64,000 nt of DNA from Prevotella histicola JCM 15637 = DNF00424 (GTDB lineage Bacteria > Bacteroidota > Bacteroidia > Bacteroidales > Bacteroidaceae), in NCBI RefSeq assembly GCF_000613925.1, contig NZ_BAJX01000006.1:1-64000 (forward strand). Reading direction: 5' to 3'. Shown in pieces: positions 1 to 8,403 of the stretch. Under the pieces are notes generated by a model that had not been told where the DNA came from, did no database searches, and was given only the letters and a program-made list of their open reading frames with translations. The position numbers were made by a program, and so were the translations under genes. Each line of letters starts with the position of its first letter. Positions within the stretch are counted from its first letter, which is position 1.

Positions 1-236
1 TAAAAGTTATCGGATTAGACGAAAAAGCGCATCAGTGGGAGCTTTCATTAGTCATCCCTGTTTCGGCATTCTTCCGTCATGAGATTGATAATCTAAGCGG
101 TTTAATAATACATGGAAATTTCTATAAGTGTGGAGATAAGACTACACATCCTCATTTCCTTTCATGGAATCCGATAGATATTCCGTCTCCGGACTTCCAT
201 CGTCCAGACTTCTTTGGTGAGATAAAATTCCTGTAA
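1..236 (+). CDS. C-terminal fragment of a CBM9-like carbohydrate-binding protein
   Basis: The window opens inside a gene; reading from base 3, 77 codons stay open to a TAA at 234-236. The end reads SWNPIDIPSPDFHRPDFFGEIKF, and this arrangement (tryptophan, prolines, DFHRP, then FFG) is what I associate with the C-terminus of Bacteroidetes family-9-like carbohydrate-binding proteins. Those are usually secreted or surface proteins of about 220-350 residues, so most of the gene lies left of the window. A strong hairpin terminator follows at once. No signal peptide or catalytic residue can be assessed from this fragment, so the family call is moderate and the sugar ligand is unknown. Confidence 0.55.
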   Translation, partial: KVIGLDEKAHQWELSLVIPVSAFFRHEIDNLSGLIIHGNFYKCGDKTTHPHFLSWNPIDIPSPDFHRPDFFGEIKFL

Positions 237-242
237 TACGAG

Positions 243-283
243 ATAGGCAGTGATAAACATCCTCAATGTCTATCACTGCCTAT
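243..283. terminator. Bidirectional intrinsic terminator
   Basis: A perfect 13-bp stem (243-255 with 271-283, arm ATAGGCAGTGATA) has a 15-nt loop and is followed by an AT-rich run. It lies between the convergent carbohydrate-binding gene and the DUF308 gene and probably ends both. Confidence 0.8.
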
Positions 284-307
284 ATTATTTTTAGAAGTCT
301 ATACTCT

Positions 308-955
308 TTATTTTTCTTTTACTTCTGTGTCTTGAATGTTGTCAGCAATCAGCTTGTCACCTGTGACAATCTTGGCATCCTCTGCTTTTTCAAACTTCTT
401 TTTGACGTTATAGAGTCTGATTAGTAGTACTAATTCAATAAGCCCATAGCACATTAATGACCATCCGATGATCTGTAATGGTAATGCAGCAGCCTCTATT
501 GGCTTACTAATGACGAGAATGGCAACAACAAGAATCGCAGTTGGGAAGAACCAATAAAGGATTGGAACCTGTGAATACTGCCGTGAACTGGCAAGTCCCA
601 TGAACTGGTTTATAGCACCAAGAATGAGCAAGGCAGCAAGGATATAAACCACCCATGTTATGAATGTATTTGGCATTACGGCAAGGATAATTCCCAGAAT
701 GATACTTCCTACTCCAGCAACAGGGAATGACGGACCTTTCACGGCATCGTTATTTTCGTCTGATTCTGAAGTCTGTTTCTTCACTCTCTCCTTCTCTATA
801 TAATATACAGCACAAGAAAATAATCCTGATAAGAAGAACAAGATGCCAACAGTTATGGTCATCCATGTCATTGTCTCCTCGCGGTACTTTACTAAAAGGA
901 AACCTATCACTAAAACGAGAATAGCCCTAACGGCTGATATTTGTAATACTTTCAT
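308..955 (-). CDS. DUF308 (HdeD-like) integral membrane protein
   Basis: This 215-residue protein is almost entirely hydrophobic helices: about two near the N-terminus (residues 1-50), a charged linker with KKQTSESDEN, then about four more, and a charged cytoplasmic-type tail (KKFEKAEDAK). The pattern and length fit the DUF308/HdeD family of small membrane proteins, whose function is not established in Bacteroidetes. An upstream ATG would add eleven residues, but I chose the ATG at 955 because the hydrophobic segment begins there (MKVLQISAVRA). A TACTTTTG promoter ends only five bases before this start, so the message may be nearly leaderless. It is a stand-alone gene. Confidence 0.75.
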   Translation of the reverse strand: MKVLQISAVRAILVLVIGFLLVKYREETMTWMTITVGILFFLSGLFSCAVYYIEKERVKKQTSESDENNDAVKGPSFPVAGVGSIILGIILAVMPNTFITWVVYILAALLILGAINQFMGLASSRQYSQVPILYWFFPTAILVVAILVISKPIEAAALPLQIIGWSLMCYGLIELVLLIRLYNVKKKFEKAEDAKIVTGDKLIADNIQDTEVKEK

Positions 956-960
956 AAATG

Positions 961-968
961 CAAAAGTA
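961..968 (-). promoter_or_regulatory. TACTTTTG -7 element for the DUF308 gene
   Basis: TACTTTTG on the minus strand matches the Bacteroidetes TAnnTTTG consensus. Its last base is five nucleotides from the preferred start codon, so transcription should start at or beside the ATG. Confidence 0.55.
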
Positions 969-1011
969 CAAAATAATCTCAGAACCAATCGCTTAGTATT
1001 TAACTTTTTAG

Positions 1012-1019
1012 TATTTTTG
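1012..1019 (+). promoter_or_regulatory. TATTTTTG -7 element for the histidine phosphatase gene
   Basis: TATTTTTG matches TAnnTTTG and lies 11 bases before the ATG at 1031, in a region divergent from the DUF308 promoter. No clear -33 TTTG is visible. Confidence 0.5.
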
Positions 1020-1030
1020 CATGAAAAAAT

Positions 1031-1558
1031 ATGGATATGACAGTATTATATCTTGTCCGTCATGGTGAGACTGTTGATAATGCACGCCATATAATGCAAG
1101 GACAGACACAAGGACAATTGAACGATAACGGTATTAGGCAGGCTGAAGAAGTTGCAGAACGAATGAGGACAGAACAGATAGATGCCTTTGTTTCAAGTGA
1201 CTTACGCCGTAGTATTCATACGTGCGAGATAATAGCACAACCCCATAATGCATCTGTTGTTACAACACCGTTGCTCCGTGAGCGTGATTGGGGATCGTTT
1301 ACTGGCAAGTATATACCTGACCTTTCTAATCTTAATGACCCTACATTATGGCCAGATGACATAGAAAGTCTGGATGCGATGAAGGTACGCGCAAAGGAGT
1401 TCTTGGCGTGGATACGTAAAACATATCCTGGTCAGAGAGTACTTGCTGTAGGGCATGGTATTATTAATAAAGCTATACAAAGTGTTTTCTTTGATAAACC
1501 AATGAAAGAGATTCCTCCAATGACAAATGCTGAAATACGTATCTTGGATTTAGACTAA
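1031..1558 (+). CDS. Histidine phosphatase family protein (phosphoglycerate mutase-like)
   Basis: The 175-residue protein begins with the catalytic RHG signature LVRHGETVDN (about residues 8-17) and has the second conserved histidine in AVGHGIINKA (about residue 142), the two histidines of the branch 1 histidine phosphatase superfamily. The family transfers phosphate through a phosphohistidine. Members include cofactor-dependent phosphoglycerate mutases, alpha-ribazole phosphatase and broad phosphatases; the short length favours a phosphatase over a glycolytic mutase, but the substrate cannot be read from the sequence. Either Met1 (1031) or Met3 (1037) could be the start. It is monocistronic, with its own promoter and terminator. 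Confidence 0.85.
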   Translation: MDMTVLYLVRHGETVDNARHIMQGQTQGQLNDNGIRQAEEVAERMRTEQIDAFVSSDLRRSIHTCEIIAQPHNASVVTTPLLRERDWGSFTGKYIPDLSNLNDPTLWPDDIESLDAMKVRAKEFLAWIRKTYPGQRVLAVGHGIINKAIQSVFFDKPMKEIPPMTNAEIRILDLD

Positions 1559-1567
1559 TAACACAAA

Positions 1568-1593
1568 AGGGACGTCACTCACGTGAAGTCCCT
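1568..1593 (+). terminator. Intrinsic terminator after the histidine phosphatase gene
   Basis: AGGGAC (1568-1573) pairs with GTCCCT (1588-1593), with additional TCAC/GTGA pairing in the loop, followed by a T-rich stretch. It starts ten bases after the stop codon. Confidence 0.65.
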
Positions 1594-1773
1594 CTTTCAT
1601 TTAAATAACTCTCTGATTGTTTACATTTCTTGGTGAACCTGTTGCATCCTCGCTTTTCGGAATGAGAATGCCAATACAATCTTCAACCTTCGTTACAATA
1701 AACCTGTTTTCTTTTGATCTTTTAGTATAGTATTTAAACCTTATTGAAATTGAATCTTATAGAATTTTCGTTT

Positions 1774-2208
1774 TTAACGATGTCCACCGAAGGTTCCTCC
1801 TCGTGATACATTCGAAGTTGTTGAATGACTTTTGCCAAGTGATAGGTTGTTGCTTCCTAAGTTGCGACCTGTTGACGTAAACGGACGGTTAGGCATATTG
1901 TATGTATTGCCAGAGTCTCCGGACGTCTTGTTGGGCTCATAACTTTTCGAGTCGTTCCTAGATGTTCTATTCCCGAAGCCCCCATTGCTATGGTTTGGTC
2001 TGTCAACCGTTGTGCGAGTAGAACTCTCACGAGGCGTATTGTCTCTGCTTGTGTTTCGAGGACCATCAAAAGTGCTACGCTGCTGCTTGCCGAAACTACG
2101 TGTGCGATCGTTCTGTTGATAGTCGTTGTCGCTATAGTTCCTTTTGCTATCTGCATGTGTGCCACTCAGCATGAGAAATGCCACGAAGGCTAGAATGATC
2201 TTTCTCAT
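1774..2208 (-). CDS. Small secreted Asn/Ser/Arg-rich protein, function unknown
   Basis: I place the start at the ATG at 2208 because it is preceded by an AAGAGGAA ribosome-binding site and opens a clean signal peptide (MRKIILAFVAFLMLSGTHA). The mature part of about 125 residues is low-complexity and polar, rich in N, S, R, T and G (RNYSDNDYQQNDR, NRPFTSTGRN, GGTFGGHR) and lacks cysteine or a lipobox. Such composition suggests an unstructured periplasmic or extracellular protein. An upstream in-frame ATG at 2445 would add an unlikely 79-residue leader. I do not recognise a family, and low-complexity sequence makes distant homology unreliable. Confidence 0.55.
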   Translation of the reverse strand: MRKIILAFVAFLMLSGTHADSKRNYSDNDYQQNDRTRSFGKQQRSTFDGPRNTSRDNTPRESSTRTTVDRPNHSNGGFGNRTSRNDSKSYEPNKTSGDSGNTYNMPNRPFTSTGRNLGSNNLSLGKSHSTTSNVSRGGTFGGHR

Positions 2209-2627
2209 AATAGTTCCTCTTAACTTGTTTGTGTGAGATTGCGGATGTTGGTAAAACCATGTCCCATATCTTTCACGATGCAAAGGAACAAATAATTCTA
2301 TACCTACCAAAAGGATTTCCCCTAATAGGGAGGGGAATTTCCCTAAAGGTATGTCTGTTCCTTTACATAAGGAGTTTTCTGTAGATGTAAAGCATAGAAG
2401 ATAAGTGAAGAGGTTGTGTTTCCTTGTAGATAGAAAGATATCCATTTAATATGGTGCTGGGCGTCAACTCAATATGTGTTGTGCGTCAGCTCCATATGAG
2501 TTTACCATCCGCACCAAATCAAGAATTAGACTCTATTGGTATAATTTGCTAACGATAGTTTCTGTAAAGCTATCAGATAATGTTATAGTTCAGAACTTCT
2601 TATCTCTCAACTTGTTAACATTAAATA
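2209..2627. other. Intergenic region without a recognisable gene
   Basis: This divergent spacer separates the small secreted protein from the Wzi-like gene. A weak TTCCTTTG on the minus strand near 2280 may serve the left gene. Short open frames here have no ribosome-binding site or coding character. Confidence 0.5.
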
Positions 2628-2659
2628 TTTGTCAGCTTCTTTTTTTTTTATTAACTTTG
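2628..2659 (+). promoter_or_regulatory. Promoter of the Wzi-like gene (TTTG-N20-TAACTTTG)
   Basis: TTTG at 2628-2631 is separated by 20 bases from TAACTTTG at 2652-2659, an almost ideal Bacteroidetes sigma-70 promoter. The ATG follows 22 bases later. Confidence 0.75.
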
Positions 2660-2681
2660 CGACTAATATCAACTTGATAAA

Positions 2682-4274
2682 ATGAAAAAACTTCTTTTAG
2701 TCTTTGCGGCTTTGATGGCAGTAACAGTATTGAAAGCTCAATATCGTGAACCTATCCGAAAAGATACAGCAGGGATTCAATTATTGAAAGGGTTAGAGTA
2801 TAAAGTAGAAATGCAGGGCAGCTTTTCTAAAGGGCATACTCCCTTGTGGTTGAATGCAAATAAATATGGGCTTAGTTCACTTGAAGCTACGAATGGATAT
2901 TTGCGTGGGACGGTGGAGAGACAGCTCTCTGTGGATGCTGATCGAAACTTCGGGCTGGGTTATGGAGTTGATGTTGCCCTCCCTATTCATTACACCAGTA
3001 AGGCGATTATTCAGCAGGCTTATGTGGAAGGCCGCTGGTTGCATGGCACACTAACCATAGGTGCAAAAGAGGAACCTATGGAACTGAAGAATAATGAACT
3101 AAGTTCAGGGTCACAGACGTTAGGTATAAATGCTCGCCCTGTACCCCAAGTACGGTTGGCATTAGATGACTATTGGGCTATTCCTTTTACGCGAGGTTGG
3201 TTACGTTTGAAAGGACATATAGCCTATGGTATGCTCACTGACCAAAACTGGCAACATGATTTTACCAATCGTCAGTCACGATTTACTGATCGTGGGTTAT
3301 TCCATTCAAAGGCTGGTTATCTTAAGATTGGGAATGAAGATGTGTTCAATCCTTGGTCTTTGGAGTTAGGGCTGGAGATGGTTACCTTGTTTGGTGGAAC
3401 TTCTTACCTCCCTTCAAGTAATGGAAATACGACCGTAATAGAGAATGGAAAAGGCGTGAGAGACTTTTGGAATGCATTCCTTCCTGGTGGGGCAGAGAAA
3501 GTTGAGACAACTTATCAAAACGTAGAAGGAGATCAATTGGGCAGTTGGGTGATGCGTCTGAACTATGATGGCGATGTAAACAGCTTCTCTTTCTATGCTG
3601 ATAAGTTCTTTGAAGATCACTCTTCCATGTTTCAGCTCGATTATGATGGTTATGGCGAAGGGAGTGAATGGATGGAAAAGAAGAAACAACGTTATCTTGT
3701 TTATGATCTTAAGGACTGGATGCTAGGCTTTGAATACAAGTATAGACCTGATAGTTGGGTCAATAACTTTGTTCTTGAATATGTTTATTCTAAGTATCAG
3801 AGCGGTCCAATCTATCATGACCACACGATAACAATACCTGATCATATCGGGGGTAAAGACAACTATTATAACCATTATATCTATCCTGGTTACCAACATT
3901 GGGGGCAAGCAATGGGCAATCCACTTTATCGTTCTCCTATTTATAATAAAGATGGTACTATCTATTTCAAGGATAATCGCTTTGTTGCTTGGCATTTAGG
4001 AGTGGGAGGCCATCCCTCTGACTACTTGAGGTGGCGCTTCTTAGGAACATGGCAAGAAGGACTCGGAACCTATGAACAGCCTTATACTAAGAAGCATCAT
4101 AACGTGAGTTTGATGGCTGAAGCCTGTTATATCTTACATGGGGAGAATGTCCCAGTATGGTTGCGTGAGGTTGAAATCAAAATGGGGGCTGGCGCTGACT
4201 TTGGTGCTATTCTTAATGGGAATAACTATGGCTTGCAGCTAACTATAAGTAAACGAGGATTGTTAGGGAAATAA
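2682..4274 (+). CDS. Capsule assembly Wzi family outer-membrane protein
   Basis: The 530-residue protein has a signal peptide (MKKLLLVFAALMAVTVLKAQ). Its mature part is made of alternating hydrophobic/polar strands ending in aromatic residues, as in a beta-barrel, and keeps the family pattern of FSKGHTPLWLNANKYG near the N-terminus, TIGAKEEP and a late KMGAGADFG segment. Wzi proteins are outer-membrane barrels that help anchor or organise exported capsule at the surface. Bacteroidales homologues of about 500 residues are typically found near polysaccharide genes, which fits the transferase, flippase and polymerase genes that follow. A small lipoprotein gene lies 42 bases downstream, probably co-transcribed. 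Confidence 0.85.
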   Translation: MKKLLLVFAALMAVTVLKAQYREPIRKDTAGIQLLKGLEYKVEMQGSFSKGHTPLWLNANKYGLSSLEATNGYLRGTVERQLSVDADRNFGLGYGVDVALPIHYTSKAIIQQAYVEGRWLHGTLTIGAKEEPMELKNNELSSGSQTLGINARPVPQVRLALDDYWAIPFTRGWLRLKGHIAYGMLTDQNWQHDFTNRQSRFTDRGLFHSKAGYLKIGNEDVFNPWSLELGLEMVTLFGGTSYLPSSNGNTTVIENGKGVRDFWNAFLPGGAEKVETTYQNVEGDQLGSWVMRLNYDGDVNSFSFYADKFFEDHSSMFQLDYDGYGEGSEWMEKKKQRYLVYDLKDWMLGFEYKYRPDSWVNNFVLEYVYSKYQSGPIYHDHTITIPDHIGGKDNYYNHYIYPGYQHWGQAMGNPLYRSPIYNKDGTIYFKDNRFVAWHLGVGGHPSDYLRWRFLGTWQEGLGTYEQPYTKKHHNVSLMAEACYILHGENVPVWLREVEIKMGAGADFGAILNGNNYGLQLTISKRGLLGK

Positions 4275-4316
4275 GAAGTCGGAAAGATACTTCCTGTGGA
4301 CTAACATAATAATAAT

Positions 4317-4775
4317 ATGGATATGACTAAAATCAAGATATTTTTGCTTACGTCACTGGCTCTTTTACTGTCTGCGTGTACGTTAGAGACAGATAATGAT
4401 GCTGGTGATCTGGAAGGAATGTGGCATCTGGTGAGAATAGAGAATCTGGTTACAGGGGCAAGTAGCTCAGTAAAAGATTTAAGTTCTCAAAAAGTTTTCT
4501 GGTCTTTTCAGGCACGTTTGCTAGAATTGGATGATAAAAGTGGGGGAGAAAGTAGCTATCTTTATCGGTTTCAGATTGAAAATGGGCAATTAACATTGAA
4601 GGATCCTTATCTATATGATAGAGAAAATGGTGACAGACCACTTTCTGTCTATGATAGTCATCTTGAAACTTATGGGATAAAGTCCTTGACACCCATCTTG
4701 AAGATAGAGAGTGTTAGAAAGGGAAAGTTGATACTTAGTGACAGCAATGTAAGACTTTGCTTTGATAAGTTCTGA
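4317..4775 (+). CDS. Lipocalin-like lipoprotein
   Basis: This 152-residue protein begins with a lipoprotein signal ending in LLLSAC (Cys21), followed by acidic residues (ETDNDAGD), a pattern associated with export of lipoproteins to the cell surface in Bacteroidetes. The rest reads as a small beta-rich domain (LEGMWHLVRIE, then alternating strands and ILSDSNVRLCF), the usual shape of lipocalin-like domains in this phylum, which often start with G-x-W. The ligand is unknown. It follows the Wzi-like gene closely, suggesting a role at the outer membrane in the same process. Met1 (4317) and Met3 (4323) are both possible starts. Confidence 0.6.
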   Translation: MDMTKIKIFLLTSLALLLSACTLETDNDAGDLEGMWHLVRIENLVTGASSSVKDLSSQKVFWSFQARLLELDDKSGGESSYLYRFQIENGQLTLKDPYLYDRENGDRPLSVYDSHLETYGIKSLTPILKIESVRKGKLILSDSNVRLCFDKF

Positions 4776-4787
4776 GAGTTTCTCTTA

Positions 4788-5906
4788 TTATGCTTTCTTT
4801 ATAATCGTAAAAGGGTTACTGTGATTCTTTCTGATAAAGGAATCTAATGTGAAATTAAAGCAGACATAGATAAGAATATCTATGGCAATAATCCATGTTA
4901 CTAAGATGCTGTTGAACATGCAGTAGTTGACAACTGCATAGGAAAGTGATAATCCAATGATGGTGAGTAGGGCTTGTTGTTGTGTCAGTCCTGCTCTTAT
5001 TAATTTATGGTGGATATGATTTTTGTCAGCTCCGAAGATAGGTTTCTTATGTATCAGTCTGACAATGATTACTCTGAAAACATCGAAGGTTGGAACTATC
5101 AACAATGTTACCGACAGTAGGATAGAACCTTTTTGGTAAGACATAAACTGAGGATTGTACATACAGAACTTTATAAGAAGTACACCAAGGATATATCCAA
5201 GGGTGAGACTTCCCGCATCGCCCATGAAAATCTTCTGATTCTTTTCGGCATCGCCCCAGACGTTATGATAAAGAAAAGGTACGAGAACACCCATTAGTCC
5301 TGCTATGAGAATACTGTAAACCCATATATGTTCGCAGAAGAAAATGTAGAAAAGACCAGTTAAAGCAATGAGTGTGATGCTGGATGAAAGCCCGTCAATA
5401 CCATCTATTAGATTGATGGCATTCATTATGAATACTAATATGGCAACTGTCAGAGGTGCACCTATAAAGAATGGAACTTCATATATTCCACAGAACCCAT
5501 AAAGATTGTTGATGTAAAGATTTGATATCGGTAATAAGGTCGCTGCTATGATTTGCATGAAAAGCTTTGATCTTGCACACAATCCCAGTACATCGTCAAT
5601 CACTCCAGTAGCATAGATGACGATTACACCTACAGCAAAGAAAATGCTCCAAGGGCTGATACAAATCTTCCATCCCTGACTTGTATTCATCCAAACAAGT
5701 AAGGCTGTAATGGTAGCAATGAACATACTCGGCATAAAAGAGACGCCCCCAAGCCTTGGAATATTATTCTTATGAAGTTTCCTGGCATTAGGTGTGTCAT
5801 AAAGTTTCCTCTTCTCGCAAAATCTTAATATCTGTGGTATCATAATGAAACCAGACACTACACTCATAAAGAATGCAGACAGAGTTATTAAAATGTATGT
5901 CAACAT
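4788..5906 (-). CDS. WecA/MraY-type undecaprenyl-phosphate sugar-1-phosphate transferase
   Basis: The 372-residue polytopic protein has about eleven membrane segments and the full motif set of the polyprenyl-phosphate N-acetylhexosamine-1-phosphate transferases: RKLH with IPRLGG near residue 50, the Asp pair GVIDDVLG (about 101-108), NLIDGIDGL (about 164-172), MGDAGSLTLGY (about 228-238) and the histidine motif DKNHIHHKL (about 294-302). It transfers HexNAc-1-phosphate from the UDP-sugar to undecaprenyl phosphate on the cytoplasmic side, starting lipid-linked polysaccharide synthesis. It is convergent with the lipoprotein gene and divergent from the glycosyltransferase operon. The WecA-like arrangement with the HIHH motif argues against MraY itself. 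The exact sugar is not readable from sequence. Confidence 0.9.
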   Translation of the reverse strand: MLTYILITLSAFFMSVVSGFIMIPQILRFCEKRKLYDTPNARKLHKNNIPRLGGVSFMPSMFIATITALLVWMNTSQGWKICISPWSIFFAVGVIVIYATGVIDDVLGLCARSKLFMQIIAATLLPISNLYINNLYGFCGIYEVPFFIGAPLTVAILVFIMNAINLIDGIDGLSSSITLIALTGLFYIFFCEHIWVYSILIAGLMGVLVPFLYHNVWGDAEKNQKIFMGDAGSLTLGYILGVLLIKFCMYNPQFMSYQKGSILLSVTLLIVPTFDVFRVIIVRLIHKKPIFGADKNHIHHKLIRAGLTQQQALLTIIGLSLSYAVVNYCMFNSILVTWIIAIDILIYVCFNFTLDSFIRKNHSNPFTIIKKA

Positions 5907-6046
5907 AATATATGATCTTTATTCCCTTTAACTGACAAGTATAGATAATATTGTATGTTAAGTATCAAAAAATATTTTTTCTTCAAATAAACTTTCATTT
6001 CGGTCGATCTTTCGCTAGGAATAAGTCAAATATCATTTTCTTTTTG

Positions 6047-6054
6047 TACATTTG
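6047..6054 (+). promoter_or_regulatory. TACATTTG -7 element ahead of the polysaccharide operon
   Basis: TACATTTG matches TAnnTTTG and is the only good plus-strand promoter between the WecA-type gene and the first glycosyltransferase. It would give a leader of about 315 bases before 6377, which could hold a short reading frame or a regulatory RNA structure. Confidence 0.45.
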
Positions 6055-6137
6055 CGAACAAAGGACTTTAGTATGACTGGAATTTAATGTAGTCGTTGTG
6101 TAACGGTATATTTCACATTTAAACATGCTTATAGCTT

Positions 6138-6359
6138 ATGAGAAACGTATTTTTCAAGAAGGAAATTCTCTTAGAAAATGATTTATATTTTATCTGTTCG
6201 ATGGTAGGGCTAATTGCACGGAACATCAAACAGCTGAATGAATCTTTTGTAAATAAGAATGGAAATAAAGGGTTTGTTTGCAGTTATTATTCTTTCCAAT
6301 TTATTTCTTATGGTCATTTTGTAAATGACTTCAATAGTATTACTCACATCTTATACTAG
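6138..6359 (+). CDS. Doubtful short reading frame in the polysaccharide operon leader
   Basis: A 73-codon frame fills most of the leader and ends 17 bases before the glycosyltransferase. The product (MRNVFFKKEILLENDLY to HFVNDFNSITHILY) has no signal peptide, no clear membrane span and no family I recognise, and the ATG has no evident ribosome-binding site. It could be a true leader protein or simply a chance frame in AT-rich DNA; I lean to the latter. It does not resemble the UpxY/UpxZ antitermination proteins that open many Bacteroides capsule loci. Confidence 0.2.
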   Translation: MRNVFFKKEILLENDLYFICSMVGLIARNIKQLNESFVNKNGNKGFVCSYYSFQFISYGHFVNDFNSITHILY

Positions 6360-6376
6360 CCATAGGCACTATCGAA

Positions 6377-7198
6377 ATGAAGCGAATTGAAATTTCTGTA
6401 TTGATGTCCGTTTATGCAAAAGATAATCCAGTATTTCTTAATGAGAGTTTGGAGAGTATCTTTTCACAAACAGTTGAAGCTGCTGATGTTGTGTTATTAG
6501 AGGATGGTCCATTAACAGATGCCTTGTACGAGGTTATTAATGGATTCTCTAAAAAATACGATACTCTCAAGGTGATTCCCTTTCCTGTTAACAGAGGCTT
6601 AGGTAAAACTTTGAATGAAGGTTTATCATATTGTAAATATGACATTATAGCACGAATGGATGCTGACGATATATGTAAACCAAATCGATTCGAAGTTGAA
6701 TATAATTGGCTGAAAACCCATGAGGATTATGATTTAGTTGGTGCTTGGATAGATGAGTTTATTGATGATAAGTATCATGTTAAATCTATAAGAAAAGTCC
6801 CTGCGAGTTCGAAAGAAATAAAATTATATGCTCAGCATAGATGCCCAGTTAATCATCCTACGGTTATGTTTCGTAGATCGTCGGTTCTTGCTGTTGGTGG
6901 ATATCTCACAGAATATTTCCCAGAAGATTATTTCCTCTGGATTAGAATGTTAATGAATGGAAGTAAATTTTATAATATCCAAGAGTCACTCTTATGGTTT
7001 CGTTACTCAGAAGACACTGTAAGTAAAAGAGGTGGCTGGTCCTATGCTTGTGATGAAGTTTGTATCCAGTTGAGAATGTTAAAGATAGGATTTATATCTA
7101 TTCCTGTTTTCTGTGAGAATGTCGTAATTCGTTTTATTACCCGTATTTTGCCATTACCTATTCGTAAAAGGCTTTATAAGCTAATAAGGAAGGTGTAA
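6377..7198 (+). CDS. Family 2 glycosyltransferase
   Basis: The 273-residue protein has the GT-A fold signature of family GT2: an N-terminal nucleotide-binding strand ISVLMSVYAKD, the acidic LLEDGPLT, PVNRGLGKTLNEGL before the metal-binding site, and the DxD-type ARMDADD at about residues 93-99. A later segment (EDYFLWIRML) is the usual acceptor-side ED motif. It should transfer a sugar from a nucleotide donor to the growing lipid-linked oligosaccharide at the inner face of the membrane. Donor and linkage cannot be predicted. A C-terminal basic amphipathic stretch (RILPLPIRKRLYKLIRK) may hold it to the membrane. Confidence 0.9.
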   Translation: MKRIEISVLMSVYAKDNPVFLNESLESIFSQTVEAADVVLLEDGPLTDALYEVINGFSKKYDTLKVIPFPVNRGLGKTLNEGLSYCKYDIIARMDADDICKPNRFEVEYNWLKTHEDYDLVGAWIDEFIDDKYHVKSIRKVPASSKEIKLYAQHRCPVNHPTVMFRRSSVLAVGGYLTEYFPEDYFLWIRMLMNGSKFYNIQESLLWFRYSEDTVSKRGGWSYACDEVCIQLRMLKIGFISIPVFCENVVIRFITRILPLPIRKRLYKLIRKV

Positions 7199-7347
7199 TA
7201 TACCAGTAAGGATCTGAAGTGACATCTTTAGTAAATTTAAATCGTAAAAGAAGATATTTACCCCTCGATGTAATAAAATCATGGGATTTACGTTTGTTAT
7301 AGATAGCTAATTACAATATTTAGAGCAAAATAAAATAAAAAGGTTAA

Positions 7348-8403
7348 ATGGAAGATAATATAAGAGAAAATATAGTAATGGTCTCTTTTTTTAAAAAGCT
7401 CAGGAGCGATTGGAAACGGTATTTGATTGTTTTTACTGTTTCCACAGTAATCGCAATATTGCTGATAATGCCAATACCTCGTTATTATAAGTGTGAATTG
7501 TCGCTTGCGCCAGAGATGGATAATGCTGATAATGGTGGCAAATTGAGTTCCATAGCATCAACTTTTGGTGTTGACCTTGGTGATGCTGCTTCTGCAAATG
7601 CCCTACAGCCAAGCCTTTACCCTGATTTGATGGAATCTAATGTATTTGTTAAAAGTTTACTTAGAATTCCTGTGATGACAAAGGATCAGAGAGTGAAAAC
7701 GACATATTATGACTATCTTCAACATTATCAGAAGCTTTCTCCATATGACAAGATTTTCGGTTGGCTCGAAAAGAAAGTTAATAGTAAGGATAGTGTAGTT
7801 AATTCTACAGATTCTATTAATCCGTTTATGCTTAGTAAAGCACAAGATGAAATCTTCTCAAAAATAAAGAAAAGCATAAAATGTGATATTGATATAAAAA
7901 CGGGACTGATAACAATATCTGTCGAAGATCAGGACCCTTTGATCTCTGCAGTTATTGCAGATTCAGTTAGAGCCAAATTGCAAGACTTCATTTCAAATTA
8001 TAAAACAACAAAAGCACGTAATGATGTGAAGTATTATGCAAAACTCGTTGCAGAGGCTAAAGCAAAGTATGAGAAAGCTCGTCAGAAGTATGCAGCTTTC
8101 TCTGATGCAAATCAGGACGTTGTTTTACAGGAATTGCAGTCGCAACGGGATGAGATGGAGAATGATATGCAGTTAAAATTTAATGCTTATAGTGCATTAA
8201 TAACACAATTGCAAAATGCTCAGGCCAAGGTTCAGGAGCATACTCCTTCTTTTACAATAGTTCAAAGTGCCTCTGTTCCAGTAAAGCCTGCTGGTCCCAA
8301 ACGCATGGCATTCGTGTTTATAGTTGTTTTTATAAGTCTATTGGTGACATTTGTGGTTTGTAATTTCTCTTTGTTGTTTGGAGGAGTAAAGGCGGATAGC
8401 TAA
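7348..8403 (+). CDS. Wzz-type polysaccharide chain-length regulator
   Basis: This 351-residue protein has the two-helix architecture of chain-length determinants: a first membrane span at about residues 25-43 (YLIVFTVSTVIAILLIMPIP), a long periplasmic part with coiled-coil helices (about 210-305, KYYAKLVAEAKAKYEKARQK onward), the proline-rich PVKPAGPKR motif and a second span at about 325-345. It should control length of the polymer made by the Wzy-like protein two genes downstream. No tyrosine kinase domain is fused. Its TAA overlaps the next ATG by one base, indicating translational coupling. Confidence 0.88.
   Translation: MEDNIRENIVMVSFFKKLRSDWKRYLIVFTVSTVIAILLIMPIPRYYKCELSLAPEMDNADNGGKLSSIASTFGVDLGDAASANALQPSLYPDLMESNVFVKSLLRIPVMTKDQRVKTTYYDYLQHYQKLSPYDKIFGWLEKKVNSKDSVVNSTDSINPFMLSKAQDEIFSKIKKSIKCDIDIKTGLITISVEDQDPLISAVIADSVRAKLQDFISNYKTTKARNDVKYYAKLVAEAKAKYEKARQKYAAFSDANQDVVLQELQSQRDEMENDMQLKFNAYSALITQLQNAQAKVQEHTPSFTIVQSASVPVKPAGPKRMAFVFIVVFISLLVTFVVCNFSLLFGGVKADS

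Noticed and set aside
2474..2677. 67-codon plus-strand frame ahead of the Wzi-like gene
   Set aside because: It ends inside the promoter, has no ribosome-binding site and no protein-like composition.
4788..5906. MraY (peptidoglycan) as identity of the membrane transferase
   Set aside because: The HIHH motif, absence of dcw-cluster genes and location beside polysaccharide genes favour a WecA-type enzyme.
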